From Pseudomonas oryzihabitans (GTDB taxonomy: Bacteria; Pseudomonadota; Gammaproteobacteria; Pseudomonadales; Pseudomonadaceae), in assembly GCF_024652905.1 (NCBI RefSeq), contig NZ_CP102428.1, forward strand, positions 2,926,501-2,990,500: DNA of 64,000 nt, read 5' to 3'. Both the position numbers and the translations under genes were made by a program. This document shows positions 37,088 to 46,736 of the stretch, one piece after another. The notes beneath the pieces are model-generated. The model searched no databases. It was not told where the DNA came from and was given only the letters and a program-made list of their open reading frames with translations. Numbering within the stretch: position 1 is the first letter of the stretch; each line of letters begins with the position of its first letter.

Positions 37088-38089
37088 ATGGATCCGCGCA
37101 GCGAAGTCCTCCTCCGCCACCCCGAGCGCTTCGGCGGTCCCCTGCTGCTGGCAGGGCTACCGGCTGACGACCTGCTCGGCGCCCTGCCCGCGGCCAGTGG
37201 CTGGGGTTGGCATGCGGGCGAGGCCGAGCAACTGGCCCGGCGCTATCCGGGCCGCTCTCTTCTAGGCATCGAACCGCCCCCGGACGACTTCGCCAATGCC
37301 GTGCTGTTCCTGCCCAAGTCCCGCGAGGCCACTGACTTCCTGCTCACCGCCCTGGCCGGCCGCCTGCCCGCCGCGGGCAGCCTCTATCTGGTCGGTGAAA
37401 AGAAGGCCGGCATCGAACGCGCCGCGCGCCAGCTGGGTGCCTTCGGCAAGGCCAGCAAGCTCGACAGCGCCCGTCATTGCCAACTGTGGGTGGTGCAGGG
37501 ACCGCACACCGAAGCCGATCCGCGCCCCGACGCCTGGCTGCAACGCCAGCGGCTGGAGCGGGCTGGGGTGAACCTGGACATTCTCAGCCTGCCGGGCGTC
37601 TTCAGCCATGGCCGGCTGGACGTGGGCACGGCGCTCTTGCTGGACCAGCTCGACGGCCTGCCCGAGGGCGCGGTGCTGGACTTCGGTTGCGGCGCCGGCG
37701 TGGTCGGCGCCGCCCTGGCTCGCCGCTATCCCGCCAGCACCCTGCATCTGCTGGACGTGGACGCCTTCGCCGTGGCCAGCAGTCGCCAGACCCTGGCGGC
37801 CAACGGTCTGAGCGGAACGGTGATCGCCGGCGACGGCATCGCCGCAGCGCCCACGGGCCTCGCCGCCATCGTCAGCAATCCGCCCTTCCACAGCGGTGTG
37901 AAGACCGACTATCGCACCACCGAAACCCTGCTGGCCGAGGCGGTGCGCCATCTCAGGCCCGGTGGCGAACTGCGCCTGGTGGCCAACAGCTTCCTGCGCT
38001 ATCCGCCGCTGATCGAGGCAGCCTTCGGCAACTGCCGCACCCTGGCCGAGCGGGACGGCTTCAAGGTCTATAGCGCCCGGCGGCGGTAA
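37088..38089 (+). CDS. rsmC: 16S rRNA (guanine1207-N2)-methyltransferase RsmC
   Basis: SAM-dependent rRNA methyltransferase of 333 aa made of two related halves. The N-terminal half is degenerate and helps RNA binding. The C-terminal half has the SAM motif [15 protein letters not shown] and the catalytic VSNPPFHSG (NPPF). [16 protein letters not shown] is the linker stretch typical of RsmC. It starts 29 bp after hprA. Confidence 0.92.
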   Translation: MDPRSEVLLRHPERFGGPLLLAGLPADDLLGALPAASGWGWHAGEAEQLARRYPGRSLLGIEPPPDDFANAVLFLPKSREATDFLLTALAGRLPAAGSLYLVGEKKAGIERAARQLGAFGKASKLDSARHCQLWVVQGPHTEADPRPDAWLQRQRLERAGVNLDILSLPGVFSHGRLDVGTALLLDQLDGLPEGAVLDFGCGAGVVGAALARRYPASTLHLLDVDAFAVASSRQTLAANGLSGTVIAGDGIAAAPTGLAAIVSNPPFHSGVKTDYRTTETLLAEAVRHLRPGGELRLVANSFLRYPPLIEAAFGNCRTLAERDGFKVYSARRR

Positions 38090-38092
38090 CGC

Positions 38093-38173
38093 TGTTGGGC
38101 TTCGCTGCGCTCAACCCAACCTACGCGGCATCCGTAGGTTGGGTTGAGACGGCTTCATCGTCGAAGCCCAACA
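38093..38173. repeat. Isolated copy of the GTTGGGCTTC...GAAGCCCAAC palindrome
   Basis: TGTTGGGCTTCG at 38093 and CGAAGCCCAACA ending at 38173 enclose CTCAACCCAACCTACG and CGTAGGTTGGGTTGAG. It is the same hairpin family as the 32811-33100 array but without the 39-bp linker. It begins 3 bp after the rsmC stop and may act as its transcript end. Confidence 0.85.
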
Positions 38174-38221
38174 GGCGCGGCCGAACCGCGGCAATGTTAC
38201 CCCCGTAGTACCCAACCAGCA

Positions 38222-38254
38222 CCCTCTCCCCTTGGGAGAGGGTTGGGGTGAGGG
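38222..38254 (+). repeat. CCCTCTCCC/GGGAGAGGG palindromic repeat, copy 3
   Basis: CCCTCTCCCC then GGGAGAGGGTTGGGGTGAGGG. As at 33.1 kb, it sits beside a GTTGGGCTTC-type palindrome, so both repeat families co-occur twice. Confidence 0.8.
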
Positions 38255-38278
38255 AAAACGCCACCCCTAGTCAAAACC

Positions 38279-39100
38279 TCACCCCTTCTTCGCCGCCTCA
38301 TACAACGGCATCACCTTGGGAATCGCCGCCTGCAGGGCCTTGGTACGGTTGGCGTCGGACGGGTGGGTACTGAGGAATTCCGCCGGCTGCTTGCCCTGGC
38401 TGGCCTGGGCCATCTTCTGCCAGAGGGTGATGGCGGCATTGGGGTTGTAGCCGGCACGGGCCGAGAGCTCCAGGCCGATGAGGTCGGCTTCGTTCTCGTT
38501 GCCGCGGCTGAACGGCAGGGTCAGGGCCACCTGGGACACCTGGTCGGCCAGTTGCATGCCGCCCTGGCCAACACCCAGCAGGGCCCCGCCGAGGTTCTCG
38601 CCCATCTGGATGGCATAGGCCCGCGACATCTGCTCGCGGCTGTGCTCGCGCAAGGCGTGGGCGATCTCGTGGCCCATCACCGCGGCCAGCTCGTCGTCGG
38701 TCAGCTTGAGCTGATCGATCAGGCCGCTGTAGACGAAGATCTTGCCGCCCGGACCGCAATTGGCGTTGAGCTCGTCGCTCTGCACCAGGTTGACCTGCCA
38801 GTCCCAGTTCACCGCGTCCGGGCGGAAGGCCGCGGTCTGCGGGATCAGGCGCTTGGCGATGGCGGCGACGCGCTTGCCGTCGGCGCTGTCATTGGCCAGC
38901 TTGCCGGCGGCCTTGGCTTCGCTGACCGTCTTGGCATAGGACTGGGCGTACATCTGGTTGACCTGCTGCTCGGACAGCATGCTGAACATGTACTGCTTGC
39001 GCTGCACCCCGACCGCGCCACCCGAGGTGGTGTTGACGGTCTGGCAGGCGACCAGTAGCAGGCTCAAGGACAGGCCTGCGAGGGGAAGGATACGGCGCAT
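38279..39100 (-). CDS. M48-family metalloprotease lipoprotein
   Basis: Zinc protease of 273 aa, probably outer-membrane or periplasm anchored and involved in envelope quality control (LoiP/YcaL/BepA-like). Lipobox LLVAC gives Cys near residue 18. The zinc site [10 protein letters not shown] lies around residue 135, with the downstream Glu in [22 protein letters not shown] before ATG 39100 sets the start. P. aeruginosa has the same gene beside a chemoreceptor. It is divergent from the first MCP gene. Confidence 0.9.
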   Translation of the reverse strand: MRRILPLAGLSLSLLLVACQTVNTTSGGAVGVQRKQYMFSMLSEQQVNQMYAQSYAKTVSEAKAAGKLANDSADGKRVAAIAKRLIPQTAAFRPDAVNWDWQVNLVQSDELNANCGPGGKIFVYSGLIDQLKLTDDELAAVMGHEIAHALREHSREQMSRAYAIQMGENLGGALLGVGQGGMQLADQVSQVALTLPFSRGNENEADLIGLELSARAGYNPNAAITLWQKMAQASQGKQPAEFLSTHPSDANRTKALQAAIPKVMPLYEAAKKG

Positions 39101-39242
39101 GGGAATCTCCAGGTATCGAGGCGGATACAGCATAGAGAGGGGCGTCGCGCCCGGCAACGTTCGTGCGCAGGCGACCGGAGGCCTCAATGGATCGTCAGCG
39201 CCGCCGATAGTCCACGGCATTGAACGCCCTCCGGAGTCCCCC

Positions 39243-41372
39243 ATGAGTTCCCGCTCCATCCGCACCGCCATCACCCTGCTGGCCGGCGCTTGCATCCTGG
39301 TGGTGGTGATCGCCCTGATCGCCTACACCCTGTTTGCCGCTCAGCGCACCCGCACGCTGGTCGATACCCATACCGAGGCCCTGGCCGCCACTGCCGCAGA
39401 GGCCCAGCTGACCGCGGAAGCCGAAGCCGTGGGCAACCAGCTGCAGCGCCAACTGGACGTTCCCCTGCAACTCGCCAACCAGCTGGCGCAGCTCAACGTG
39501 GCCATGGGCAGCGGTGGCGACCAGCAGGTCGACCTGGATCGCCAGAGTCTGGTCCGGCTCTTGGGCCAGACCCTGAAACGCCAGCCCGGCCTGCTCAGCC
39601 TCTATACCGTCTGGGAGCCAGATGCCATCGATGGCCAGGACGAGCGCCATCGCGGTGACGCCGCGGCCGGCTACGATGAGCAGGGCCGCTTCACCCCCTG
39701 GTGGCACAAGACCCTTGATGGCGACGTGACGGTGGAGCCGATTGGCGAGACCGTGGAAAGCCAGACCCGCCTGCCGTCGGGTGTGCGCGAAGGCGAGTAC
39801 TACCTCTGTCCACGGGAAGCTCGCACCACCTGCGTGCTCGACCCCATGCCCGACACGGTCAACGAACAGCAGGTGCTGATCGCCTCCTTCAACGTGCCCA
39901 TCCTGGTCGGTGGCGCCTTCAAGGGCGTGGTCGGCGCCGACGTACCGCTGGACTTCATCCAGCGCCAGCTGGTCAAGGCCAATGGCCGTCTCTATGGCGG
40001 CGTGGGCCGCATGGCCCTGGTCGCCGGGCGGGGCACCCTGGTCGCCTACACCGCCGACGCCAGCCAACTGGGCAAGCCGGCCGAGCCGGTGCTGGGCACG
40101 ACCCTGGCCGGGCTCAAGGACCTCGGCGAAGGCGTCACCCGCCGTTTCGACGCCCAAAGCCAGCGCTACCAGGTCTATCTGCCGCTGCGTTTCGCCGGCG
40201 ACAACCGCCAGGTCTGGACGCTGATCGTCGAATTACCCCGCGAAGCCGTGCTGGCCGATCTCTATAGCCTCAAGGACACCCTGGGCAGCCAACGCCACCA
40301 GGATGTGGTCGGCATGCTGCTGGTGGGCCTGGCGGTCGCCGGTGCCGGCCTGCTGGTGCTCTGGCTGATCAGCCTGCGCATCGCCCGGCCGCTGCGGCAG
40401 ATGGTCGCCATGCTCGACGCCATCGGCCAGGGCGACGGCGACCTGACCCAGCGCCTCGCCACCGAGCGCCGCGACGAGGTCGGCGCCATGGCCGGCGGCT
40501 TCAACCGCTTCCTGGCCTCGCTGCAGGGCCTCATCGGCCAGTTGATCCGCTCGGTGGGCGAGGTGGCCACAGCGGCCGAGCACACCTCCCATATCGCCCA
40601 GCGCACCCGCGATGGCGTGGAGCGCCAGCTGCAGGAGATCGACCAGCTGGCCACCGCCATGCAGGAGATGACCGCCACCGCCCAGGACGTGGCCGGCAAT
40701 GCCGGTCGCGCGGCACGCGCCGCCACCGAGGCGGACGGCGCGGTCAACGAAGGTCAGCGCCTGGTGCAGCAGAACGTCGCCAGCAGCGCCGCCCTCGCCG
40801 AGGAGATCGAGCGTGCGGTGGAGCAGGTGCGCCGGGTCGCCGAGGACAGCGAGAACATCGGCTCCATCCTCACCACCATCAACGGCATCGCCGAGCAGAC
40901 CAACCTGCTGGCGCTCAACGCCGCCATCGAGGCGGCCCGCGCCGGCGAACAGGGCCGTGGCTTCGCCGTGGTGGCCGACGAGGTGCGCAACCTGGCGCAA
41001 AAGACCCAGGTCGCCACCGGCGAGATCCAGAGCATGATTCAGCGCCTGCAGCAGGGCACCCGCGAGGCGGTGACGGTGATGCAGGCCAGCGGCGCCCAGA
41101 CCAGCACCCAGGTCGCCCAGACCGAGGCCACCCGGCGCGCTCTGGACACCATCCTGGCGGCGGTGAGCGAAATCACCAGCATGAATCTGCAGATCGCCAG
41201 CGCCGCCGAGGAGCAGAGCGCGGTGGCCGAGGACATCAATCGCAACGTGGTCAATATCGGCCAGAGCGCCCAGGCGGTCCACGGCGAAGCCGACAGCGCC
41301 TCCCGCGCCGGCCAGCAACTGCGCGAACTGGCCGAGCAGCAACGCCAGCTGGCGGGACGCTTCCGCGTCTAG
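39243..41372 (+). CDS. Methyl-accepting chemotaxis protein, dCache type (tandem copy 1)
   Basis: Chemoreceptor of 709 aa. TM1 (about 8-30) is followed by a periplasmic dCache-like sensor (about 35-350) with the signature [15 protein letters not shown], then TM2 (about 355-378), HAMP (about 380-430) and a long coiled coil. The signalling hairpin is [35 protein letters not shown]. No CheR-tethering pentapeptide is present at the end. It closely resembles the next gene in order and length, so the pair looks like a tandem duplication. Ligand unknown. ATG 39243 lies before [18 protein letters not shown]. Confidence 0.92.
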   Translation: MSSRSIRTAITLLAGACILVVVIALIAYTLFAAQRTRTLVDTHTEALAATAAEAQLTAEAEAVGNQLQRQLDVPLQLANQLAQLNVAMGSGGDQQVDLDRQSLVRLLGQTLKRQPGLLSLYTVWEPDAIDGQDERHRGDAAAGYDEQGRFTPWWHKTLDGDVTVEPIGETVESQTRLPSGVREGEYYLCPREARTTCVLDPMPDTVNEQQVLIASFNVPILVGGAFKGVVGADVPLDFIQRQLVKANGRLYGGVGRMALVAGRGTLVAYTADASQLGKPAEPVLGTTLAGLKDLGEGVTRRFDAQSQRYQVYLPLRFAGDNRQVWTLIVELPREAVLADLYSLKDTLGSQRHQDVVGMLLVGLAVAGAGLLVLWLISLRIARPLRQMVAMLDAIGQGDGDLTQRLATERRDEVGAMAGGFNRFLASLQGLIGQLIRSVGEVATAAEHTSHIAQRTRDGVERQLQEIDQLATAMQEMTATAQDVAGNAGRAARAATEADGAVNEGQRLVQQNVASSAALAEEIERAVEQVRRVAEDSENIGSILTTINGIAEQTNLLALNAAIEAARAGEQGRGFAVVADEVRNLAQKTQVATGEIQSMIQRLQQGTREAVTVMQASGAQTSTQVAQTEATRRALDTILAAVSEITSMNLQIASAAEEQSAVAEDINRNVVNIGQSAQAVHGEADSASRAGQQLRELAEQQRQLAGRFRV

Positions 41373-41502
41373 CAAGGCTAGCTGCGTGCCCCTCCTCTCT
41401 GCTTGGGGAGGGATTCGTCGGCACCGATGCGCCGCTAAAACCTAAAGGTAGCGCGGTGCACTGCCGATAACCTCGCGCCACCCAAGCACTGGAGTGTTGT
41501 CG

Positions 41503-43629
41503 ATGTCTTTTCGCTCAGTCCGTACGACCATCACGCTGCTCTCGGGGAGCTGCATCCTGGCCGTGGTCATGGCGCTCGTCGGTTATGTGCTCTTTGCCGG
41601 CATGCGCACCCAAAGCCTGGTCGACACCCATACCGCCCAGCTTGCCGAGCGTGCTGCCCAGGCCCGGTTGGATGCCCAGGCCCAGGCGATTGCCGGCAGC
41701 CTGATGCAGAAGCTGGATCTGCCGCTCACGGTCGCCCGCGGTATCGCTCAACTCAATGCCCAGGCCGACAGCAGCGCCGAACGGCCCCTGCGGATCGACC
41801 GTGAAGGCCTCAACAACCTGCTCCAGCAGACCCTGCTCGACAATCCCGAACTGCTCGACGTCTACGTGGGCTGGGAGCCCAATGCCTTCGACGGCGCGGA
41901 TGCCCAGTACGCCGGACGCAGCGAAGCCGGCTACGACGCCACGGGTCGCTTCATGCCCTGGTGGTATCGCACACCCGAGGGCGGCCTGAAGGTGGAACCC
42001 CTGGGGCCGACCATGGAAAGCCAGACGGTGCTGCCCACCGGGGTCCGCGAGGGTGAGTACTACCTTTGCCCGCGGCAGAGCCTCAAGCCCTGCATCGTCG
42101 ATCCGGCACCCTACGAGATGAATGGACAGAAGATCCTGATGTCCTCCTTCAACGTGCCCATCCTGGTCAAGGGTGCCTTCAAGGGCGTGGTCGGCGCCGA
42201 CCTGTCCCTGGCCTTCATCCAGGAGCAGCTCAAGCAGGCCAACGCCGGTCTCTACGAGGGCGCGGGCAGCATGGCGCTGGTCGCCAACCGCGGCACCCTG
42301 GTGGCCTATACCCGGGATCCCAAGGCGCTCGGTCAGCCGGCCGCGCAGATACTCGGCGACGCGGCCCAGGGCCTGGCGCAACTCGGCGATGGGGTGACCC
42401 GCCGTTTCGATAGCCAACACGACCTCTATCAGGTGTATCTACCGCTGCGCCTGGGCAACAATGCCACCACCTGGACGTTGATCCTGCAGCTGCCCCGCGC
42501 GGCGGTGCTCAGCGATCTGCATCTCCTGCAACAGGCCCTCGGCGAGCAACGCCGTACTGATATGGCCGGCATGCTGCTGGTGGGCCTGCTGGTGGCTGGC
42601 GGCGGCCTGCTGCTGCTCTGGCTGGTCAGCCTGCGCATCGCCCGCCCGCTGCGGCAGATGGTGGCCATGCTCGACGACATCGCCAAGGGCGATGGGGACC
42701 TGACCCAGCGGCTGACGGTCAATCGCCGCGACGAACTCGGTGCCATCGCCAGCGGTTTCAATGCCTTCCTCGGTTCGCTGCAGCACCTCATCGGTCAGCT
42801 GGTACATTCGGTCAGCGACGTGAACACGGCCGCCACCCAGACCTCCAACATCGCCCAGCGCACCCGCGACGGCGTGCAGCGCCAGCTGCAGGAGATCGAC
42901 CAGGTGGCCACCGCCATGCAGGAGATGACCGCCACCGCCCAGGATGTCGCCAGCAATGCCGGACGCGCCGCCCAGGCGGCCACCCAGGCCGATAGCGCCG
43001 TGAGCGAAGGCCAGCGTGTGGTGCGGCAGAATGTCAGCGACTGCGCCACCCTCGCCGCGGAAATCGAGCGCGCCGTGACCCAGGTACGCCGGGTGGCCGA
43101 TGACAGCGAGAACATCGGTTCCATCCTCACCACCATCAACGGCATCGCCGAGCAGACCAATCTGCTGGCGCTCAACGCGGCCATCGAGGCGGCCCGGGCC
43201 GGCGAGCAGGGCCGTGGCTTCGCCGTAGTGGCCGATGAGGTGCGCACCCTGGCGCAAAAGACCCAGGTCGCCACCGGCGAGATCCAGAGCATGATCCAGC
43301 GCCTGCAGAGCGGCACCCGGGAGACCGTGGCGCTGATGCAGAACAGCCATGCCCAGACCAGCAATCAGGTGGAACAGACCCAGGCGGCCAGCCGGGCCCT
43401 AGAGGTCATCCTCACCGCCGTGGGCGAGATCACCGAAATGAATCTGCAGATCGCCAGCGCCGCCGAGGAGCAGAGCGCGGTGGCCGAGGACATCAATCGC
43501 AACGTCGTCAACATCGGCCAGGCGGCCAATGGCGTACACGACCAGGCTGATCAGGCCACCCGCGCCGGTAGCCACCTGAGCGAACTGGCCGAACGACAGC
43601 GCCAGTTGGCGGCGCGCTTCAAGGTCTAG
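41503..43629 (+). CDS. Methyl-accepting chemotaxis protein, dCache type (tandem copy 2)
   Basis: Chemoreceptor of 708 aa with the same layout as the preceding gene: TM1, dCache with [17 protein letters not shown]2, HAMP, coiled coil and an almost identical signalling tip. Divergence is concentrated in the periplasmic part, suggesting different ligands after duplication. GGAG 8 nt before ATG 41503 sets the start. It has its own 130-bp upstream gap and probably its own promoter. Confidence 0.92.
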   Translation: MSFRSVRTTITLLSGSCILAVVMALVGYVLFAGMRTQSLVDTHTAQLAERAAQARLDAQAQAIAGSLMQKLDLPLTVARGIAQLNAQADSSAERPLRIDREGLNNLLQQTLLDNPELLDVYVGWEPNAFDGADAQYAGRSEAGYDATGRFMPWWYRTPEGGLKVEPLGPTMESQTVLPTGVREGEYYLCPRQSLKPCIVDPAPYEMNGQKILMSSFNVPILVKGAFKGVVGADLSLAFIQEQLKQANAGLYEGAGSMALVANRGTLVAYTRDPKALGQPAAQILGDAAQGLAQLGDGVTRRFDSQHDLYQVYLPLRLGNNATTWTLILQLPRAAVLSDLHLLQQALGEQRRTDMAGMLLVGLLVAGGGLLLLWLVSLRIARPLRQMVAMLDDIAKGDGDLTQRLTVNRRDELGAIASGFNAFLGSLQHLIGQLVHSVSDVNTAATQTSNIAQRTRDGVQRQLQEIDQVATAMQEMTATAQDVASNAGRAAQAATQADSAVSEGQRVVRQNVSDCATLAAEIERAVTQVRRVADDSENIGSILTTINGIAEQTNLLALNAAIEAARAGEQGRGFAVVADEVRTLAQKTQVATGEIQSMIQRLQSGTRETVALMQNSHAQTSNQVEQTQAASRALEVILTAVGEITEMNLQIASAAEEQSAVAEDINRNVVNIGQAANGVHDQADQATRAGSHLSELAERQRQLAARFKV

Positions 43630-43633
43630 CGGG

Positions 43634-44251
43634 TTACAAGGGAGTCAAACACTCCGGCCCGTCTACCTCGGGCCGGTTGACGATGTTGGCCAAGACCCGC
43701 TCGCGCAGCGGCATGCCGCCCGCGGCCAACAGCTCCTGCAGGGCTTCGGGCGTGCTGTCTGGATCCTGCCAGAGGGCACGACCCGCTGCATCGAGCAGGA
43801 TCGGTCGGCGCAGCGGACCGGCCGCCTGGGTGACCATGGCCACCGACAGCCAGAGCTGATCCCCGGCCGGGTAGGCCTCCCAGAGCGCGGCGAACCAGGC
43901 CAGGGGTTCGCCATTGAGCATCCAGTAGGGCCGCTTGCGGTGGCCACCGCGCCATTCGTAGAAGCCGTTGGCCGGCAGCAGACAGCGCCGCAGGCGAAAG
44001 GGCTCGCGAAACATCGGCTGGGTGGCCAGGCTTTCGGCGCGGGCATGGGTGGGGGTGCGGGACAGATCGGTGAGCCAGGGCGGCGTCAGCCCCCAGCGAC
44101 CGCTGTCGACCCGCTCGCCCTCGGCGGTCCGCCGCTGCAGCAGCACCTGCTGGTGGGGCGAGATGTTCCAGCGCGGGGGATGCTTGTCGGGAAAACCCGG
44201 CAAGCCGGCGAATTCAGCGGGCCAGCGGAACAGGGCGTAGCGTCCGGACAT
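43634..44251 (-). CDS. SRAP (YedK/HMCES-like) protein lacking catalytic residues
   Basis: Protein of 205 aa with the SRAP fold, which in YedK/HMCES crosslinks to abasic sites in single-stranded DNA through Cys2. Here residue 2 is Ser (MSGRYALF), the catalytic Asn of INARxET is His69 (THARAES), and the IHDRRP loop with the catalytic His is shortened to GPLRRP. Only the Glu of GFYEW (Glu99) remains. DNA-contact residues such as RWNISP and GRWGLTPPWL are kept. The reading frame is intact, so this is a divergent lineage and not a fresh pseudogene. Convergent with the second MCP, 4 bp apart. Confidence 0.88.
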   Translation of the reverse strand: MSGRYALFRWPAEFAGLPGFPDKHPPRWNISPHQQVLLQRRTAEGERVDSGRWGLTPPWLTDLSRTPTHARAESLATQPMFREPFRLRRCLLPANGFYEWRGGHRKRPYWMLNGEPLAWFAALWEAYPAGDQLWLSVAMVTQAAGPLRRPILLDAAGRALWQDPDSTPEALQELLAAGGMPLRERVLANIVNRPEVDGPECLTPL

Positions 44252-44260
44252 GAAAACCTT

Positions 44261-44521
44261 TCAACAAATGAGGATGCCCTGCTCGGGAGAAGGATCCTCT
44301 CCCGGCAGGGGCGTGGCGGCATTGTACGCGGCGATCAGCGCCTGCGCGCGCTGCGCCTCTTCGTCCTCGACCAGCAGGCCAAGCAAGCCCACCGCGGGCA
44401 GATCGCCGATGCCACCGAGCAGATGGCGCCCGGCGAGAAAGCCGCTGATGCCCTCGCTGGCCAGCACCGCCAGGAGCAATTCGCCTTCGTGCAGCGAACC
44501 CGGCTCATAGATGCGGCGCAT
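44261..44521 (-). CDS. DUF2007 family small protein
   Basis: Protein of 86 aa matching the DUF2007 putative signal-transducing family: MRRIYEPGSLHEGELLLAVLA, GRHLLGGIGDLPAVGLLGLLV. Role unknown. Its ATG overlaps the stop of the upstream cysteine-rich gene by one base (TGATG), so the two are translationally coupled. Confidence 0.8.
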   Translation of the reverse strand: MRRIYEPGSLHEGELLLAVLASEGISGFLAGRHLLGGIGDLPAVGLLGLLVEDEEAQRAQALIAAYNAATPLPGEDPSPEQGILIC

Positions 44522-44703
44522 CAGTCGTCCTCCCGCCGAACCTCGAGATTCCAGTCCTCGCCATCGGTGTGCAGGCCGAAGCGGATCGGTCGGCAGCAGA
44601 CTTCACAGTCCTCGTAGTAGTCCTGGTCACCGCCGCTGAGGTCGAGCACCACCTCGCCCGGTTCGCCGCAATAAGGGCAATCGTATTCCTGGCTTTCCAG
44701 CAT
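44521..44703 (-). CDS. CPXCG motif cysteine-rich small protein
   Basis: Protein of 60 aa with two Cys pairs, CPYCGE near residue 9 and CEVCCRP near 35, which should bind one zinc ion. DLSGGDQDYYEDC and HTDGEDWNLEVR are family-conserved. The CPXCG family is widespread in gammaproteobacteria but has no assigned function. ATG 44703 is preferred over upstream in-frame ATG codons because homologues begin MLE. Confidence 0.85.
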   Translation of the reverse strand: MLESQEYDCPYCGEPGEVVLDLSGGDQDYYEDCEVCCRPIRFGLHTDGEDWNLEVRREDD

Positions 44704-44810
44704 CTGCCTGCACTCCTTGACTGCCAACCTGCCGCCCATCCGGCCCCTGACGCTTGCATCTGGCGCCACGCCCACTACTATGGCCGCCGGAATTTCTACA
44801 AGAGAACACC

Positions 44811-45971
44811 ATGGGCGAGTTCGAAGCCATTCGACCCTATAACGACGCGGAAGTCCCCGGGGTTCTGGCCCGCCTGATCGACGACGACCACTTCATCGGC
44901 ATCCTTGCCGGCTACCGGTTCCCGCGCCTGTCCAAGGGACTCGGCTGGGTAGTGCGCCCCCTGCTGCGCACCCGCCTGCGCCAGGAACTGAGTGGTATCC
45001 AGAGCGTCGCGGCGCTGCAGGACAAGCTCGAACCCTATGTGGATCGCGCCATCGAGAAGGCCTCGGACGGCGTCACCTACTCGGGCATCGACCAGCTGCG
45101 CAGTGGTCGCGCCTATCTGTTCCTGGCCAACCACCGCGACATCGTGATGGACCCGGCCTTCGTCAACTATGCCGTCTACCACGCCGGTCTGCCAACGCCG
45201 CGCATCGCCATCGGCGACAACTTGCTGCAGAAGCCCTTCGTCAGCGACCTGATGCGGCTGAACAAGAGCTTCATCGTGCACCGCTCCATCAGCGGTCGCC
45301 GCGAAAAGCTGGCGGCGTACCAGAACCTGTCCGCCTACATCAATCACTCGATCCGCCAGGACGGCCAGTCCATCTGGATCGCCCAGGCCGAGGGCCGGGC
45401 CAAGGACGGCGATGACCGCACCGATTCGGCCATCCTCAAGATGTTCCACATGAGCTGCAAGGACGAGCCCTTCGCCGAGCTGGTCAAGGCGCTGAACATC
45501 GTGCCGGTGTCCATCAGCTACGAATTCGATCCCTGCGACCAGGCCAAGGCCCGCGAATTGCACATCCGCGCCACCACCGGCAGCTACACCAAGGCGCCGG
45601 GCGAGGACGACGTCAGCATCGCCCTGGGTATCACCGGCTACAAGGGCCGGGTGCACGTGGCCTTTGGCGAGCCGGTGAGCGGCGAATTCGAGGACGCCAA
45701 GGCGCTGGCCCAGGAAATGGACCGGCAGATCCTCGGCAACTACCGGCTGTTTCCGGCCAGCTACCTGGCCTATGCCGCCTGGGATGGCCGCGATGCGGAG
45801 CTGGCCGTGCCCGCCGTGGACGCCCTGTTTCCGGCCGAGGAGATCGAGGTCGCCCGTGCCGAATGGGAAAGACGCCTGGCCGAATGCCCGGCGGAGTACC
45901 GGGCACAACTGGTGCGCCAGTACGCCCAGCCGGTGCTGAACAAGTACCGCGTGCTGGCCGGCCTGGAATAG
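44811..45971 (+). CDS. 1-acyl-sn-glycerol-3-phosphate acyltransferase family protein
   Basis: Predicted acyltransferase of 386 aa with HX4D in FLANHRDIVMD (about residue 107) and the second block IWIAQAEGRAKDG (about 187) in place of the common FPEG motif. It lacks an obvious TM segment. The stretches GILAGYRFPRLSKGLGWVV and NIVPVSISYEFDPCD occur in a conserved pseudomonad subgroup. The substrate may be a phospholipid precursor or storage lipid. Starts at ATG 44811, divergent from the CPXCG gene. Confidence 0.8.
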   Translation: MGEFEAIRPYNDAEVPGVLARLIDDDHFIGILAGYRFPRLSKGLGWVVRPLLRTRLRQELSGIQSVAALQDKLEPYVDRAIEKASDGVTYSGIDQLRSGRAYLFLANHRDIVMDPAFVNYAVYHAGLPTPRIAIGDNLLQKPFVSDLMRLNKSFIVHRSISGRREKLAAYQNLSAYINHSIRQDGQSIWIAQAEGRAKDGDDRTDSAILKMFHMSCKDEPFAELVKALNIVPVSISYEFDPCDQAKARELHIRATTGSYTKAPGEDDVSIALGITGYKGRVHVAFGEPVSGEFEDAKALAQEMDRQILGNYRLFPASYLAYAAWDGRDAELAVPAVDALFPAEEIEVARAEWERRLAECPAEYRAQLVRQYAQPVLNKYRVLAGLE

Positions 45972-45987
45972 TCGCCAGCCACCCACG

Positions 45988-46015
45988 AAAAAGCCCGGTC
46001 GGTGCCGGGCTTTTT
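45988..46015. terminator. Bidirectional terminator between acyltransferase and yajG
   Basis: AAAAAGCCCGG (45988-45998) pairs with CCGGGCTTTTT (46005-46015), with outer CCAC/GTGG extending the stem. It lies between two convergent stops. Confidence 0.92.
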
Positions 46016-46031
46016 TGTGGGCGTCAGGTTT

Positions 46032-46619
46032 TCAGCGACCGCTGAGCACCTGCACCACGGTCGGATCCTTGAACACCCGGGTCAGGGCATCGCTCAGCAC
46101 ATCGCTGACCAGCTTGGTGTTGGCCTCGGCGTTGGGTGCCATGCCGAAACGCTGGTTGAGGCTGGCGCCATAGCGCCCCCGGTAGCCGCGTTGGCTGTTG
46201 CGCACGTCCACCTGGAAGGCCGCGGCGACGTCGGAGGCGGTGACGTACAGTTCCTTGGGCGACTGGTAGTTCAGCTCGGCCAGGGTCAGGGTCAGCTGGG
46301 GCGCACCCGGGCCGGCATTGGGCGACGGGGTGAAGCCCATCTGGCGTACGGCCTTCTCGGCTTCCGCCTGCAGCTTGGGAATCACGTCCTGGGTCTGCAC
46401 CACCACCACGCTGGTGTCGGGATAGAGCCCGCCACGGGTGCCCAGGGTGAAGGAGGAGCGACCGTCGACCACGCGGACCGAGACCGGCTGGCCCTGGCCG
46501 ACCGGCGCGATGGGCGCGGTGATCTGGGGTTGCGGACTCAATTGCTGAGGGCTGCTGGCACAGCCGGCCAGGGTCAGACCAGTGGCGGCGAGCAGGCCGA
46601 GCAACAGGCGATAGCGCAT
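46032..46619 (-). CDS. YajG family lipoprotein
   Basis: Lipoprotein of 195 aa with lipobox TLAGC (Cys near residue 20). It fits the YajG pattern: VSVRVVDGRSSFTLGTRGGLYPDTS, LTLAELNYQ, YVTASDVAAAFQVDV. Function not established; possibly outer-membrane anchored. GGAG lies 8 nt before ATG 46619. A terminator separates it from the upstream oprM gene. Confidence 0.87.
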   Translation of the reverse strand: MRYRLLLGLLAATGLTLAGCASSPQQLSPQPQITAPIAPVGQGQPVSVRVVDGRSSFTLGTRGGLYPDTSVVVVQTQDVIPKLQAEAEKAVRQMGFTPSPNAGPGAPQLTLTLAELNYQSPKELYVTASDVAAAFQVDVRNSQRGYRGRYGASLNQRFGMAPNAEANTKLVSDVLSDALTRVFKDPTVVQVLSGR

Positions 46620-46700
46620 GCAGAAACTCCAGAGAAAGGGACAGGGGGCAGTATACCCAGCCCCCCAGCGGCGTCGATAGACGGGGATGGCGGACAAGGA

Positions 46701-46722
46701 AACGCCGGCTCGGGCCGGCGTC
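46701..46722 (-). terminator. Terminator of the mexAB-oprM operon
   Basis: AACGCCGGC (46701-46709) pairs with GCCGGCGTC (46714-46722). Read on the minus strand it is followed by TTCCTTGT. It begins 15 bp after the oprM stop. Confidence 0.75.
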
Positions 46723-46736
46723 TCTTCAAACCAGGG

